Below, in pieces: positions 7,822-16,428 of a DNA stretch of 64,000 nt. The stretch's first letter is position 1. Every line of letters starts with the position of its first letter. The DNA lies in contig JAEWMJ010000049.1 of the NCBI GenBank assembly GCA_023393165.1, forward strand, positions 1 to 64,000, read 5' to 3'. A model generated the notes under the pieces. That model saw only the letters and a program-made list of their open reading frames with translations. It ran no database searches and was not told where the DNA came from. Made by a program: the position numbers and the translations under genes. The stretch is from Bacillota bacterium (GTDB lineage: Bacteria > Bacillota > Clostridia > Christensenellales > Christensenellaceae).

Positions 7822-9214
7822 ACTGAAACTGGCGGCAAAAGTATCGCTTATTGCGATTATAATCACAACAGGCGTGATCCTGGCGTTGAGCGTGATTTTG
7901 CTGATGACCACAGCTTCCCGGAGCCTTGAGAATTCCACGGAAACGGCTCTGTCGCAAAGCAAAAGTACGGCTCTTTCATTCACCAATGCGATGCGGGGAC
8001 AAAGTCTGACGGCTGCGTCCGCCGTTGCGGTCAGGAGCATGGCGAATTATTTGTTCAGTCAGTACACGGACGGCATACTGCCGGATACAAATTTTATATT
8101 AATACAGAATAACGACGCCGTTTTTAACCGGACGGAATATGAACCGGCTCTTCTTATGTCTGCTGGCCAATTATCCGCGTCACAGGGTATGGAATATATT
8201 ACCGTGAAGGCAGGAAAACAGTATTTATTCCTTACACGGCAAAATATCGCTCTTTTGGGGACTCAATATACCATATATATGATCAAGGATATCACCGGCG
8301 TTTACAGCGATATAAACTGGCTCATCATGCGGTTTATTCTGATTGGGGGATGCGCCGTTTCCGTATGCGCCGTTTTGTTGTATCTTTTTTTGAAAAAAGC
8401 CTTCAGCCCCATCCGTTATCTGGAGCGGCAAACACAGATGATCTCGGACGGGATTTATGACAAACGCGTTGAGGTGAAATCGGGAGACGAAATTGGAAGC
8501 CTTGCGGAAAATTTCAACCATATGGCCGAGGCGGTGGAAAAAAATATACGGGAGCTTACGTTAATGGCCCGGCAGCAGAAGATGCTGCTGGTAAGCCTTA
8601 CGCACGAGATCAAAACGCCAATGACTTCTGTGATCGGTTATTCGGATACCCTACTGCGGACAAAAATCACGGACGAACAAAAGGGGAAAGCCGCGGCAAT
8701 CATCAACCGTGAATGCCTCCGGATCGAAAGGCTTACCCAAAAAATGATGAGCCTGATTGCAGCGGAAAATCAGGCTATTGTACTGAGACCGCAGGATGTT
8801 CGGGAATTATTCCGTATGGTTTCCGAAAGTACGGAGAACCTTTTAAGCCGCAGCGGCGCGCAATTGATTATTGAGGAAAGGGAAGGCTGTTTTGCCATGG
8901 ACCTGGATTTGATGACAGAATTGCTTTTCAATCTGATTGAAAATGCTGTCCGGGCCGATGCGAAACGGATTGTTCTGTCTTCAAAAGAAAATGAAATTTG
9001 TGTCGCAGATAACGGAAAAGGCATACCCGAAAACGAACTTGGCAGGCTCACGCAGCCTTTTTACAGGGGGGATCCCTCCCGAAGCACGAAAAACGGCGGA
9101 CTTGGGTTGGGGCTCGCGATCTGCAGTAAAATCGCCGAGGCGCATCATGCGGCGCTGAAGTTTGAAAGTACAGAAAAAAAAGGCACAACGGTCAGCTTAA
9201 CTTTTACAGATTGA
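7811..9214 (+). CDS. Sensor histidine kinase partner of the response regulator
   Basis: A 467-residue membrane kinase. TM1 is at ~9-33, an extracytoplasmic sensor of ~135 residues follows, TM2 is at ~170-194, HAMP at ~195-248, then HisKA with the phospho-acceptor H265 in SLTHEIKTP, and a HATPase domain with N-box NLIENA, G1 DNGKGIP and G2 GLGLGLA. I start it at TTG 7811, which overlaps the regulator stop by 11 bases and gives a short positive N-terminus before TM1. A longer in-frame reading from 7709 would begin inside the regulator and lacks a ribosome site. The sensor domain is not one I recognise. Confidence 0.9.
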   Translation: MKIKLKLAAKVSLIAIIITTGVILALSVILLMTTASRSLENSTETALSQSKSTALSFTNAMRGQSLTAASAVAVRSMANYLFSQYTDGILPDTNFILIQNNDAVFNRTEYEPALLMSAGQLSASQGMEYITVKAGKQYLFLTRQNIALLGTQYTIYMIKDITGVYSDINWLIMRFILIGGCAVSVCAVLLYLFLKKAFSPIRYLERQTQMISDGIYDKRVEVKSGDEIGSLAENFNHMAEAVEKNIRELTLMARQQKMLLVSLTHEIKTPMTSVIGYSDTLLRTKITDEQKGKAAAIINRECLRIERLTQKMMSLIAAENQAIVLRPQDVRELFRMVSESTENLLSRSGAQLIIEEREGCFAMDLDLMTELLFNLIENAVRADAKRIVLSSKENEICVADNGKGIPENELGRLTQPFYRGDPSRSTKNGGLGLGLAICSKIAEAHHAALKFESTEKKGTTVSLTFTD

Positions 9215-9287
9215 AAACATTTTGTTGAACACTTGAAAAAATCGCCGGGGGTACAATGGTCACATCCTGAAAGAAAGGTGTGAAAAA

Positions 9288-10838
9288 ATGAAAAAAATTA
9301 TTAGCTTGATTTTATCCGTTATTCTTACGGCGGCCGCATGCGCCGGATGCGGCGTTGCCCAGTCAGAGTCGGGGTTCCCGGCCGTTGAGCAATCTTCTTT
9401 GCCTGTACAAACAGCCGACCCGGTAAATGCTGCCCCGGCGTCCGGCCTGCCTTCATTATCAGACCAGATACAATCGCCCGGAACCTACCGGAAGCCGCAG
9501 CTCATTGATACGCCGCTGGCGGAAGTGAATGTGGATGCAAAAATTGTGCTTCCCGATGTGGATTCCATTCCGGAGGCGCAGGTATCGGCCGCTGATTTTA
9601 CGCAGGAGCAGGCGGACGCGGCAATCCAATATCTGTTTGAAAACGCGGTTATATATGATCAACCCACTCAAAAGACTAAAAAACAGATCCAGGAAGAGAT
9701 TGATTCGGTAAATAAAAATATTCAGAGGAACGGAGACGCGTACGGGACCTTGGAACAGGACAAAGAATACGTCCGGGAACTTGAGGACCAGTTGAAGACG
9801 GCTCCGGATACCATACCGCCGCAGGTGTCAAACGGCAAGCTTCGCGAGCTTCAATATATGACCTTTGGGTATAAGCCGCCCGCGGCCGAATCCTTCCAGG
9901 GCATCGATATATACGCCGATTTGGGAAAAAGCAAGCCTGCAATTTTCCGGATACAGAACAATTATAATTTCCATCAGACAGTTACTAGCACGGATGCGAC
10001 CGCGTCGGGCATCGGACAAACGACAACCAGCACGGTATTGCAAAACAGGCAGGCGGAAATGGTTTTTGACAACGACGCCCAAAAACAGGAGTACTACAAC
10101 GTAGCCCCCGACGGGGAAGACACTACTTTCTTTAATTTTCAGCCGCTCAACGTGGTAAACGGCGAGCCGCAGGGCGGAGCCCCTCAGGGCCTCGCAACCA
10201 CGCCGCAGCAGGCTCTCGATCAGGCGCAGAGCCTTTTGAAGGTGATGGGGGCTTCCATGAGCCTGTACGCGATGAAAGTTGAGACCCCAAATTTAAGCAA
10301 ACTTCCTGCGGCTGCGGCAAAAGCGATCAAAGGGTACGCCGTATATAAAATGAGCTTTATTAGGAACACAAACGGCGTGGACAGTTTGTATGCATTGGGG
10401 CAATCAATGTCCACAGGCCAATGGTTTTATGAATCCTGCGAAATTTCCGTGAATGATTCCGGAATTCTTTCCCTGGAGTGGTGGTCTCCCTTAGCCGTAA
10501 AATCCACCGTCCCGCAGACGCAGAAGCTTCTTCCGTTCTCCAACATTTCCGAAATATTTGAACAGACGATGAAAACGCAATTCCCCGCGGATAAGCCGGA
10601 CGGGAATTTTCCGCAGGATATATATGAGGTGAATAAAGTGCAGCTTGGCTATTTCAGGGTTGTGAATATAAATTCCGTTACGGACGGTACGCTGGTTCCC
10701 GCATGGGGTTTCTACGGGTATGTGAAGCGGGGTTTGCGGAACGGGGCGGTCGACCCTAACAGCAATGGGGACGCGTTCCCGTTCTTGCTGGTCAATGCGG
10801 AAAACGGGAATGTCATTCTACAGGATAGGGGGTACTAA
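9288..10838 (+). CDS. Large putative lipoprotein linked to the two-component system
   Basis: A 516-residue exported protein of unknown function. The N-terminus is a lipoprotein-type signal: two lysines, a hydrophobic core and AAACAGC, with C18 or C21 as the lipidation site. Residues ~25-60 are low-complexity Ser/Pro/Ala, as in a cell-wall spacer, and ~125-165 are coiled-coil-like. The rest looks globular. It starts at ATG 9288 after GAAAGGTG, 73 bases after the kinase. Its place right behind the kinase suggests an envelope sensor or a target of the system, which is inference. A terminator follows at 10941-10971, so 7177-10955 may be one transcription unit. Confidence 0.75.
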   Translation: MKKIISLILSVILTAAACAGCGVAQSESGFPAVEQSSLPVQTADPVNAAPASGLPSLSDQIQSPGTYRKPQLIDTPLAEVNVDAKIVLPDVDSIPEAQVSAADFTQEQADAAIQYLFENAVIYDQPTQKTKKQIQEEIDSVNKNIQRNGDAYGTLEQDKEYVRELEDQLKTAPDTIPPQVSNGKLRELQYMTFGYKPPAAESFQGIDIYADLGKSKPAIFRIQNNYNFHQTVTSTDATASGIGQTTTSTVLQNRQAEMVFDNDAQKQEYYNVAPDGEDTTFFNFQPLNVVNGEPQGGAPQGLATTPQQALDQAQSLLKVMGASMSLYAMKVETPNLSKLPAAAAKAIKGYAVYKMSFIRNTNGVDSLYALGQSMSTGQWFYESCEISVNDSGILSLEWWSPLAVKSTVPQTQKLLPFSNISEIFEQTMKTQFPADKPDGNFPQDIYEVNKVQLGYFRVVNINSVTDGTLVPAWGFYGYVKRGLRNGAVDPNSNGDAFPFLLVNAENGNVILQDRGY

Positions 10839-10955
10839 GTGCTCTATACTGTTGTAATAGATTTGGTACAGGCTGCTGCGCTGAGTGGGCTGTATGTCAA
10901 CGGCCCTCATAAAAAGGAGATAATTTTAAAAGGGCAGGTTAAAAAACCCCGCTAA
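10839..10955 (+). CDS. Possible 38-aa protein immediately after the lipoprotein
   Basis: The GTG at 10839 directly follows the lipoprotein stop and has AGGGGG at 10827-10832, six bases away, an excellent ribosome site. The 38-codon frame begins LYTVVIDLVQAA and ends in a basic tail whose stop lies inside the terminator stem. The LYTVV opening is reminiscent of YlzJ-type small proteins, but the likeness is short and I do not rely on it. It could be a real last gene of the operon or a chance frame. Confidence 0.35.
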   Translation: MLYTVVIDLVQAAALSGLYVNGPHKKEIILKGQVKKPR

Positions 10956-10971
10956 ATTGACCGGGGTTTTT
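10941..10971 (+). terminator. Rho-independent terminator after the lipoprotein operon
   Basis: The stem ACCCCG ... CGGGGT has a ten-base loop and is followed by TTTT on the plus strand and preceded by an A-run, so it could act in both directions. It ends the regulator-kinase-lipoprotein unit. Confidence 0.8.
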
Positions 10972-11143
10972 GCATATTTTAATTTAATGCACTTTATTTT
11001 ACCGGTTTCCAACTTTATTAAAAAAATGTTTCTGAAAAATGTTATAATTAACTTAACCCTATATTGTAAGGCCGGGATATTGGAAACCTCTTGTTTTCCT
11101 GAATATGCGGACAAGTTCTGTGACTGGTATCCGTGAGCGTTCT

Positions 11144-11421
11144 TTAAGGTAAAGGGAGTCGAACCCATGCGGTTCAGAGGGCGCCAGGCACGGCATTACT
11201 GCGTTGCCGCGCTTTGCTGTAGCACCACTACGGCTGCATCACGGCGCCTTATACTGCCAAGCCTTACCACCCTCTGAACTCGCAGACCCAAAAAGTGTCG
11301 TTTGGGATGCAGTTTGCGGAAGAGGAAGGAGCCATAGTGGGGCTATGGCGACTGACGATGACAAAAAAATGCGCTCAAACGGCGGCTTTTGGGCGCATGA
11401 GTTCGAATCTCTTTACCTTAA
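11144..11421. mobile_element. 278-bp structured element with 28-bp tRNA-like terminal inverted repeats (MITE-like)
   Basis: Ends at 11144-11171 and 11394-11421 are inverted copies differing at 3 of 28 bases. Read outward, each end looks like a tRNA T-arm plus the 3' side of an acceptor stem: GGG-TTCGACT-CCC-TTTACCT on one side and GAG-TTCGAAT-CTC-TTTACCT on the other, so one stem pair has changed on both strands and the stem is kept. Inside is a 108-bp block (11172-11279) bounded by GTTCAGAGGG / CCCTCTGAAC and a second half with GCCATAG / CTATGGC. It encodes no transposase and I see no complete tRNA. A clear target duplication is not visible. It may be a miniature element or a structured RNA. 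Confidence 0.55.
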
Positions 11422-11469
11422 GGCAAGAAGTCTAAAGAAATTTAATATCAAGTTTGAAAGGGAAATGAT

Positions 11470-12162
11470 ATGAACAGCGTAGAAGAAGATGTCCAAAAAA
11501 AACTGTTTGGGCTGCAGGATTTAAAGTACAAAGAATTTCAGTGCAAACTTATGCCGACAATAAATTCGGAAACTGTCATTGGCGTTCGCACGCCGGACCT
11601 GCGGAAGTTCGCCCGGGAGTTTTCAAAAACGCCGGAGGCTTTGGAGTTTCTTAAAATCCTGCCGCACAAGTATTATGAAGAAAATAATCTGCATGGCTTC
11701 CTGATCGAAACGATCAGGGATTATGATACCTGCATTGCAGCCGTGGAAGCGTTTCTGCCGTATATAGACAACTGGGCAACCTGCGACATGATTTCGCCGA
11801 AAGTGTTTAAAAAGCATCTGCCTGAGCTATACGAAAAAATAAAAATATGGCTGAAATCCGGCCGGATTTACACCGTACGCTTCGGCATCGGAATGCTTAT
11901 GGGTTTTTATCTCGATGAGAATTTCAAGCCGGAGATGCTTGAGCTTGTGGCGTGTGTACGGTCGGAAGAGTACTATATCAACATGATGATCGCCTGGTAT
12001 TTTGCCACGGCTCTGGCAAAACAGTATAGCGCGGCATTGCCTTATATTCAGGAGCGGCGCTTGGAGAAGTGGGCGCATAACAAAGCCATCCAGAAAGCGA
12101 TCGAGAGCTACCGGATTGGTGACGATGCAAAAGCGTATCTGCGGACCCTGAAAGTGAAATGA
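11470..12162 (+). CDS. AlkD-like DNA alkylation repair protein (HEAT-like)
   Basis: A 230-residue member of the AlkD family, HEAT-like all-helical DNA glycosylases that remove positively charged alkylated bases such as N7-methylguanine and N3-methyladenine. Seen: the opening that includes GVRTPDLRKFAREF, the NLHGFLIE block, DNWATCDM around the active-site region (family W..D), and the C-terminal helices with HNKAIQKAIESYRI. The length is normal. The ATG at 11470 has AAAGGGA just upstream. It lies alone, just behind the structured element and convergent with a decayed ABC gene. Whether it excises bases or has another DNA-binding role cannot be told. Confidence 0.88.
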   Translation: MNSVEEDVQKKLFGLQDLKYKEFQCKLMPTINSETVIGVRTPDLRKFAREFSKTPEALEFLKILPHKYYEENNLHGFLIETIRDYDTCIAAVEAFLPYIDNWATCDMISPKVFKKHLPELYEKIKIWLKSGRIYTVRFGIGMLMGFYLDENFKPEMLELVACVRSEEYYINMMIAWYFATALAKQYSAALPYIQERRLEKWAHNKAIQKAIESYRIGDDAKAYLRTLKVK

Positions 12163-12218
12163 GGCCGGGAGGGGAATCATTTTAGAACGCTTTGCTGAAA
12201 AAAGGAGAATATGTATTT

Positions 12219-12984
12219 TCAATTGATAGTTTCATCAATCCCCAATTGGCTGACAACCATTTTATAATAAGCGCCTTTTATATTCATGAGCTCATCGTGT
12301 GTGCCGGTTTCCATAATTTTTCCGCCTCCAATGACCATAATTTTATCCGCATCCCGGATCGTTGAAAGACGGTGTGCAATCAAAAAGCTGGTATGGTTTT
12401 TCATAAGCGCCAGCATTGCGCGCTGTATTTCTTTTTCCGTTTTTGTGTCAACGCTGCTTGTTGCCTCGTCCAGTATCAGTATGGGAGCGCTGCACAGGAT
12501 AGCCCGGGCTATGGATAAGAGCTGACGCTACCCCTGGCTCAGATTATCCGTACTGCCTGTAACATTGGTGTTGTAGCCGCACGGCAGGCGGGATATAAAC
12601 TCATGGGCGTGAGCCAGCTTTACGGCCATTTTAGCTGCTTTTATAATGTCTTCTTTTAAAGCGTTCGTTTTGCCCCAGGCGATATTCTGGGATACGGTCC
12701 CGGTAAAAAGCATACTTTTTTGCGGAGCCAGGGCGATATTCTCCCTTATGATATTGTTGTTAAGCGTCTTGATGTTTACGCCGTTTAAATAAATGGCGCC
12801 TTTCTGTATATCGTAGAAGTGGAGGCACAGCCAGACAAGGGTGGATTTCCCCGAAACGGTAGGGCCGATAACCGCCAGGGTTTCTACGTGTCTGCAAATT
12901 GCCTGTTTATTCGAGGTTTATATGATCAATATACGGCCTTGCCTCCTGAATAACATTTATATTGCTTTTTTCAAGCGTTTTCAT
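12219..12984 (-). pseudogene. Decayed ATP-binding part of an ABC exporter
   Basis: The remains of a half-transporter ATPase of the MsbA/LmrA type. Seen on the minus strand: a linker-like stretch (VIQEARPYIDHINLE) ending in TAA, then after a break a Walker A as GPTVSGKST, where the family has Gly for Val, the Q-loop, the signature LSQG interrupted by an in-frame TAG at 12528-12530 exactly where Gln is expected, Walker B LILDEATS and the H-loop IAHRLSTI. The whole transmembrane half is missing. A CAG to TAG change, a deletion or frameshift before Walker A and the loss of the 5' half together mark it as dead. The C-terminal 65 residues remain intact in frame. Confidence 0.85.
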
Positions 12985-13116
12985 CCGTAATTTCCGTTAA
13001 TCGCCAAAAAAAGGAATTTGAATTTTTTTATCGAAGCTATTATAAACGGCATAAGTAAAATAACCTCCGGCGGTTTATATAACCCTGAAATAAACAGAAA
13101 TCAAAAGGAGAACGAT

Positions 13117-13440
13117 ATGTTTGGAGCTGTTTGGCTGAACTTGGGCAGCCTGATATTTGGGCTGATTGCATGGATACTTCCTGTTGTTAATCTGGTGTGG
13201 AAGGACAAGGCAGCCGGCAGGAACTGGGCCGTTCTGTCCGCAGCGAGCGTCAGCGCCTGCGCCGTCTCTCTGTGTATGCAAATTTTCTATACAAATCATC
13301 TGGTTATGATAGAGGACTGGTCGGCGCTCATGGATACTTCCTCTGCGGTGGCATTGGTTTCCACGGTGCTTCTCGCAGTGACAATCGTTCTTAATGTCAT
13401 TACATTGGTTGTATACTACCGGAAAAAGTCAAGAGACTGA
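13117..13440 (+). CDS. Small membrane protein, 107 aa
   Basis: I do not recognise a family. Three hydrophobic segments are visible: after the start (LGSLIFGLIAWILPVVNLVW), at ~40-60 and at ~80-105, the last followed by a basic tail YYRKKSRD that suggests a cytoplasmic C-terminus. I chose ATG 13117 because AAAGGAG lies just before it; an upstream in-frame ATG at 13018 has no ribosome site and would add a polar stretch. It is divergent from the decayed ABC gene. Function unknown. Confidence 0.65.
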   Translation: MFGAVWLNLGSLIFGLIAWILPVVNLVWKDKAAGRNWAVLSAASVSACAVSLCMQIFYTNHLVMIEDWSALMDTSSAVALVSTVLLAVTIVLNVITLVVYYRKKSRD

Positions 13441-13561
13441 AAAGTTTATGCGTCAATCGGCGCATAATATTATTCAACCGGGCTTTAAAAAAAAGCGTTT
13501 GCGCGCAGGAAAAATTACTATCAGGCAGATTTATAATCTGCAACAGTAAGGAGGCAATTTT

Positions 13562-14029
13562 ATGAGCGGAGAAGCATTTGTCCGCAGGGCCGAAACGGCG
13601 GGATGCAGCCGGAAGTCGGAACATCCGGGCTACGAATTTAAAAGAAGGGTTATCGTGGGAAAAGAGGAGTCAGAGCATTTTGCGGTTGCCGTCTATGAAG
13701 TGCCGCCGGGTAAAGCGGCTTTTCCCTATCATTATCACGTGCGGAACGAGGAAGTGTTTTACATCCTCAGCGGCACAGGGCTTTTAAAGTCGCCCGAAGG
13801 AGAGCGCACAGTAACCGCCGGCGATTTTCTCTATTTTCCAAACAACGAAAAAGGGGCGCATAAAGTAACAAATGTTTCTGACAGCGAGCCGCTGATTTAT
13901 GCGGATTTTGACATAAGGTATGATCCGGAAGTCTCATTTTATCCCGATTCCGGTAAAGTCGGCATTTTTGGCAAGGATACCCTGATTTTCCCTGTATCCA
14001 AAAAGGTGGATTACTACGAAGGCGAATAG
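13562..14029 (+). CDS. Cupin-domain protein
   Basis: A 155-residue single-domain cupin. The conserved metal-binding motif 1 is visible as YHYHVRNEEVFYIL, with HxH and the glutamate, followed by the glycine-rich turn of motif 1 (LSGTG) and a motif 2 region around FPNNEKGAHKV that supplies a further histidine. Such small cupins bind Fe, Mn or Zn and act as isomerases, dioxygenases or sugar-binding sensors; the substrate cannot be read from the sequence. The ATG at 13562 follows AAGGAGG with good spacing. It converges with the ABC-F gene, their ends only 12 bases apart. Confidence 0.85.
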   Translation: MSGEAFVRRAETAGCSRKSEHPGYEFKRRVIVGKEESEHFAVAVYEVPPGKAAFPYHYHVRNEEVFYILSGTGLLKSPEGERTVTAGDFLYFPNNEKGAHKVTNVSDSEPLIYADFDIRYDPEVSFYPDSGKVGIFGKDTLIFPVSKKVDYYEGE

Positions 14030-14041
14030 TTAAGCGGGTTT

Positions 14042-15571
14042 TCAAGTCCCTATATTTATAATTTTATCGGCCCAGTCTTTATAGAAAGCAGCCTCGTGCG
14101 ATACAAATATAATGCTGCCTTTCCAATTTATAAGCTCCTCCATAAAGGCTTCTTTGGTATCCGCGTCCAAATGATTGGTGGGTTCGTCCAGTATCAAAAG
14201 ATTGGATTTTGTGAGCATTAAAATACAGAGCTTCACTTTGGCCTGTTCTCCGCCGCTTAAGGTGGATACGGGCTGCATGGCGTTTTTGGCTTTTATTCCG
14301 CACTGCGAAAGGTGCTTTCGGACCTGCTTTTCAGATAACTGCTGAAATTTATCCGATACGATCTGCACCGGCGTTTGGTCTTTGTCTTCCCACTTTAAAT
14401 CCTGTTCAAAATATCCTATCCTGATTGTATCGGCAAAATGAAATCCTCCTCCCATTGCGGGGATTTCCCCCACAAGGGTTTTCAAAAGCGTTGATTTGCC
14501 GATTCCGTTAAACCCGGTTATAACGATCTTTTGTCCGGAAGCCACTTCAAAATTCAGTTTAGGCAGCAGGGGATAATAATAGCCTATCTCCAACTTTTTC
14601 ACTACAAGCGTTTTTTGCGTCGTAATCGACAAAGACTCAAAATGAAAATTCGGCTTTGGAGCGGTTTCTGGCGCGGATATCCTGTCTATTTTGTCAAGCT
14701 GTTTCTGGCGGCTCTTTGCCATGTTTGCAGTGGCGGCGCGCGCCTTGTTTTTTGCAATATACTCCTCAAGACTCTTGATCTGTTTTTGCTGGGATGCAAA
14801 TTCGTTGATATAGTTTTCTCTTTTGAGCGCCTTTTGTTTTAAAAACTTGGTAAAGTTCCCGCTGTACTTTTCAATCCTGCCAAACTCAATGTCGCAGATG
14901 CAGGTCGTTATTTTATCAAGAAAGTCATAGTCATGCGAAATGACTATAAAAGCGCCTTCAAATGCCTTTAAATAATCCACCAGCCATTCGATATGTTCCT
15001 TGTCAAGAAAATTGGTAGGCTCGTCAAGCAGCAGCAGATTTGGCTTTTCCAATAGAAGCTTTGCCAGAATCACCTTGGCGCGCTGGCCGCCGCTCAGGGT
15101 TTCCAGCCGGCTGTCCATACCGATTGCCGTTATCCCAAGGCCGTCGGCCACTTTTAAAACGGTGCTGTTGATCGCATAGAAACCGCGGCATTCAAGAATG
15201 TTCTGAAAATTTGAAACTCTCCGCAGAGTATCGTCGCTTGAATCGTTTGCCATGTTTTCATACAGTTTATTCAGTTTTGATTCTATTTCGTAAAGATCCT
15301 TGAACGCTGTTTTTAAATAATCAAATACCGTAATGGTGGTATCGATTTTTGCATGCTGATCAAGGTATCCGATCCGAATGTCGTTTTGCCTTCGTATTTC
15401 GCCTTTGTCCGGTATGACTTCGCCAATGATCGAATTTAAGAGCGTTGTTTTTCCGGCGCCGTTTTGCCCGACAAGCCCCATGTGTTCGCCTTTATATAAT
15501 TCAAAAGACGCGTCACTGTATAATATTCCCCCGAAGGAGTGCGATATATTTTTAACTTCAATTAATCCCAT
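14042..15571 (-). CDS. ABC-F family ATPase (ribosome-associated)
   Basis: A 509-residue soluble protein with two ABC domains and no membrane segments, the ABC-F pattern. Seen: Walker A GQNGAGKTT and GFNGIGKST, signatures LSGGQRAKV and LSGGEQAKV, Walker B LLLLDEPTN and LLILDEPTN, and between them a charged helical linker (~residues 240-300) that would reach into the ribosomal E/P site. Members either free stalled ribosomes or protect against ribosome-targeting antibiotics; which applies here cannot be told from the linker by eye. The start ATG is at 15571. A perfect 15-bp inverted repeat lies ~200 bases upstream and could be part of a regulated leader. Confidence 0.9.
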   Translation of the reverse strand: MGLIEVKNISHSFGGILYSDASFELYKGEHMGLVGQNGAGKTTLLNSIIGEVIPDKGEIRRQNDIRIGYLDQHAKIDTTITVFDYLKTAFKDLYEIESKLNKLYENMANDSSDDTLRRVSNFQNILECRGFYAINSTVLKVADGLGITAIGMDSRLETLSGGQRAKVILAKLLLEKPNLLLLDEPTNFLDKEHIEWLVDYLKAFEGAFIVISHDYDFLDKITTCICDIEFGRIEKYSGNFTKFLKQKALKRENYINEFASQQKQIKSLEEYIAKNKARAATANMAKSRQKQLDKIDRISAPETAPKPNFHFESLSITTQKTLVVKKLEIGYYYPLLPKLNFEVASGQKIVITGFNGIGKSTLLKTLVGEIPAMGGGFHFADTIRIGYFEQDLKWEDKDQTPVQIVSDKFQQLSEKQVRKHLSQCGIKAKNAMQPVSTLSGGEQAKVKLCILMLTKSNLLILDEPTNHLDADTKEAFMEELINWKGSIIFVSHEAAFYKDWADKIINIGT

Positions 15572-15772
15572 TTAAATTTTCCTTTTAATATAAGCCGTTA
15601 TATGCCTGTTTGTTCAGCTGCGCCTCGCCGCGAATCAGGCCCTGTTGCCGCCGCGCTGCATAAGAGCCGGCTGTTTCTGTATAATTTAACACATCTTGAC
15701 CCGCCAAAGTTCCGCACTTTTCGTATTCTATCCTTGAACAGAGCTTCTTGTCAAGACTTCAGCTTAATTACG

Positions 15773-15806
15773 ACTTTGCACATTCATTCCGATGAATGTG
15801 CAAAGT
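15773..15806. promoter_or_regulatory. Perfect 15-bp inverted repeat
   Basis: ACTTTGCACATTCAT and its exact complement are separated by TCCG. There is no T-run on either side, so it is not an ordinary terminator. Its position upstream of the ABC-F gene makes an operator or a leader hairpin possible. Confidence 0.5.
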
Positions 15807-15826
15807 AGAAAAAACGGCAAATAAAA

Positions 15827-15849
15827 AAATCCCATCTTAAATGGGATTT
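15827..15849 (-). terminator. Terminator of the small membrane protein gene
   Basis: On the minus strand the stem AAATCCCAT / ATGGGATTT with a five-base loop runs into a T-tract, just after the stop of the gene at 15862-16164. Confidence 0.8.
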
Positions 15850-15861
15850 ATATAGAAATTG

Positions 15862-16164
15862 CTATTTTGTAAAAAAGGTTTCTCCCGCGGCGACGCCGAT
15901 TAAAATAAATACGCCCAACCCGACTACAAGAGAAATCAGGAATGATTTAAAATACAATTTAAGCGGTACGCCCAACTTTTTTTCCACTCTGCGCTGCACA
16001 AGAATAACAACCAGGAACACTGCAACGAACATATAGCCCCAAGCTTCCTGATTGAAATATGTTGCAAGAGCAGTAGACCCCCATATGGAAATCCACATAC
16101 CACCGCCGGCAGCGATGCCAAGCAAAATCTGTGCCCATTTGAATTGATTTTCAGTTAATTTCAT
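15862..16164 (-). CDS. Small membrane protein, 100 aa
   Basis: Unrecognised. Three hydrophobic segments are clear at ~10-30, ~40-57 and ~72-92, with a basic patch (QRRVEKKLG) between the second and third, so the loop there is probably cytoplasmic. The start ATG at 16164 is preceded by GAGGT on the minus strand and the gene is followed at once by its own terminator, so it is a single-gene unit. No metal or catalytic motif is visible. Confidence 0.7.
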   Translation of the reverse strand: MKLTENQFKWAQILLGIAAGGGMWISIWGSTALATYFNQEAWGYMFVAVFLVVILVQRRVEKKLGVPLKLYFKSFLISLVVGLGVFILIGVAAGETFFTK

Positions 16165-16428
16165 GTTAATACCTCATAAGATTTTTTGTAATTTTATGAT
16201 TCCGGAACCCAAGAAAGCCTATTGGTTCACGATGGATTATTATAACTATTATTGCATAGAAAAAAAAGAAATTCTATAATTATTTAAAAAAATATTTATT
16301 TTTTGGACTACATCTGCTATGATTAAAATATTAATTTTTAGGGAAATATTTTGCACAACCAAAATTTAATAGTGAATTTTAAGAACGTTTTTTTATAAAG
16401 AGAAATGAACTTGGGAGGAATTTTTGAA
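16165..16428. other. Divergent intergenic region before the EF-G paralogue
   Basis: 264 A+T-rich bases between two divergent genes. A TTGGAC at about 16308 and TAAAAT 15 bases further on could form a promoter for the EF-G paralogue, but the spacing is poor. I see no riboswitch. Confidence 0.3.

Larger units (their letters stand above)
15572..15861. other. Intergenic region upstream of the ABC-F gene
   Basis: 290 bases without a convincing gene. Reading toward the ABC-F gene it contains the terminator of the small membrane gene (15827-15849), a perfect 15-bp hairpin (15773-15806) and a G+C-rich patch near 15610-15660. Leader attenuation is known for several antibiotic-resistance ABC-F genes, but I see no clear leader peptide here. 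Confidence 0.4.

Noticed and set aside
7177..9214. Reading the two-component pair as PhoP-PhoR of the phosphate system
   Set aside because: It is 46 kb from the pst operon, lies next to an unrelated lipoprotein and has no Pho box nearby; there is no evidence to link them.
11394..11421. A tRNA gene suggested by GAGTTCGAATCTC
   Set aside because: Only the T-arm and 3' acceptor side are present; no matching 5' acceptor, D-arm or anticodon arm could be found, and the same half occurs inverted at the other end.
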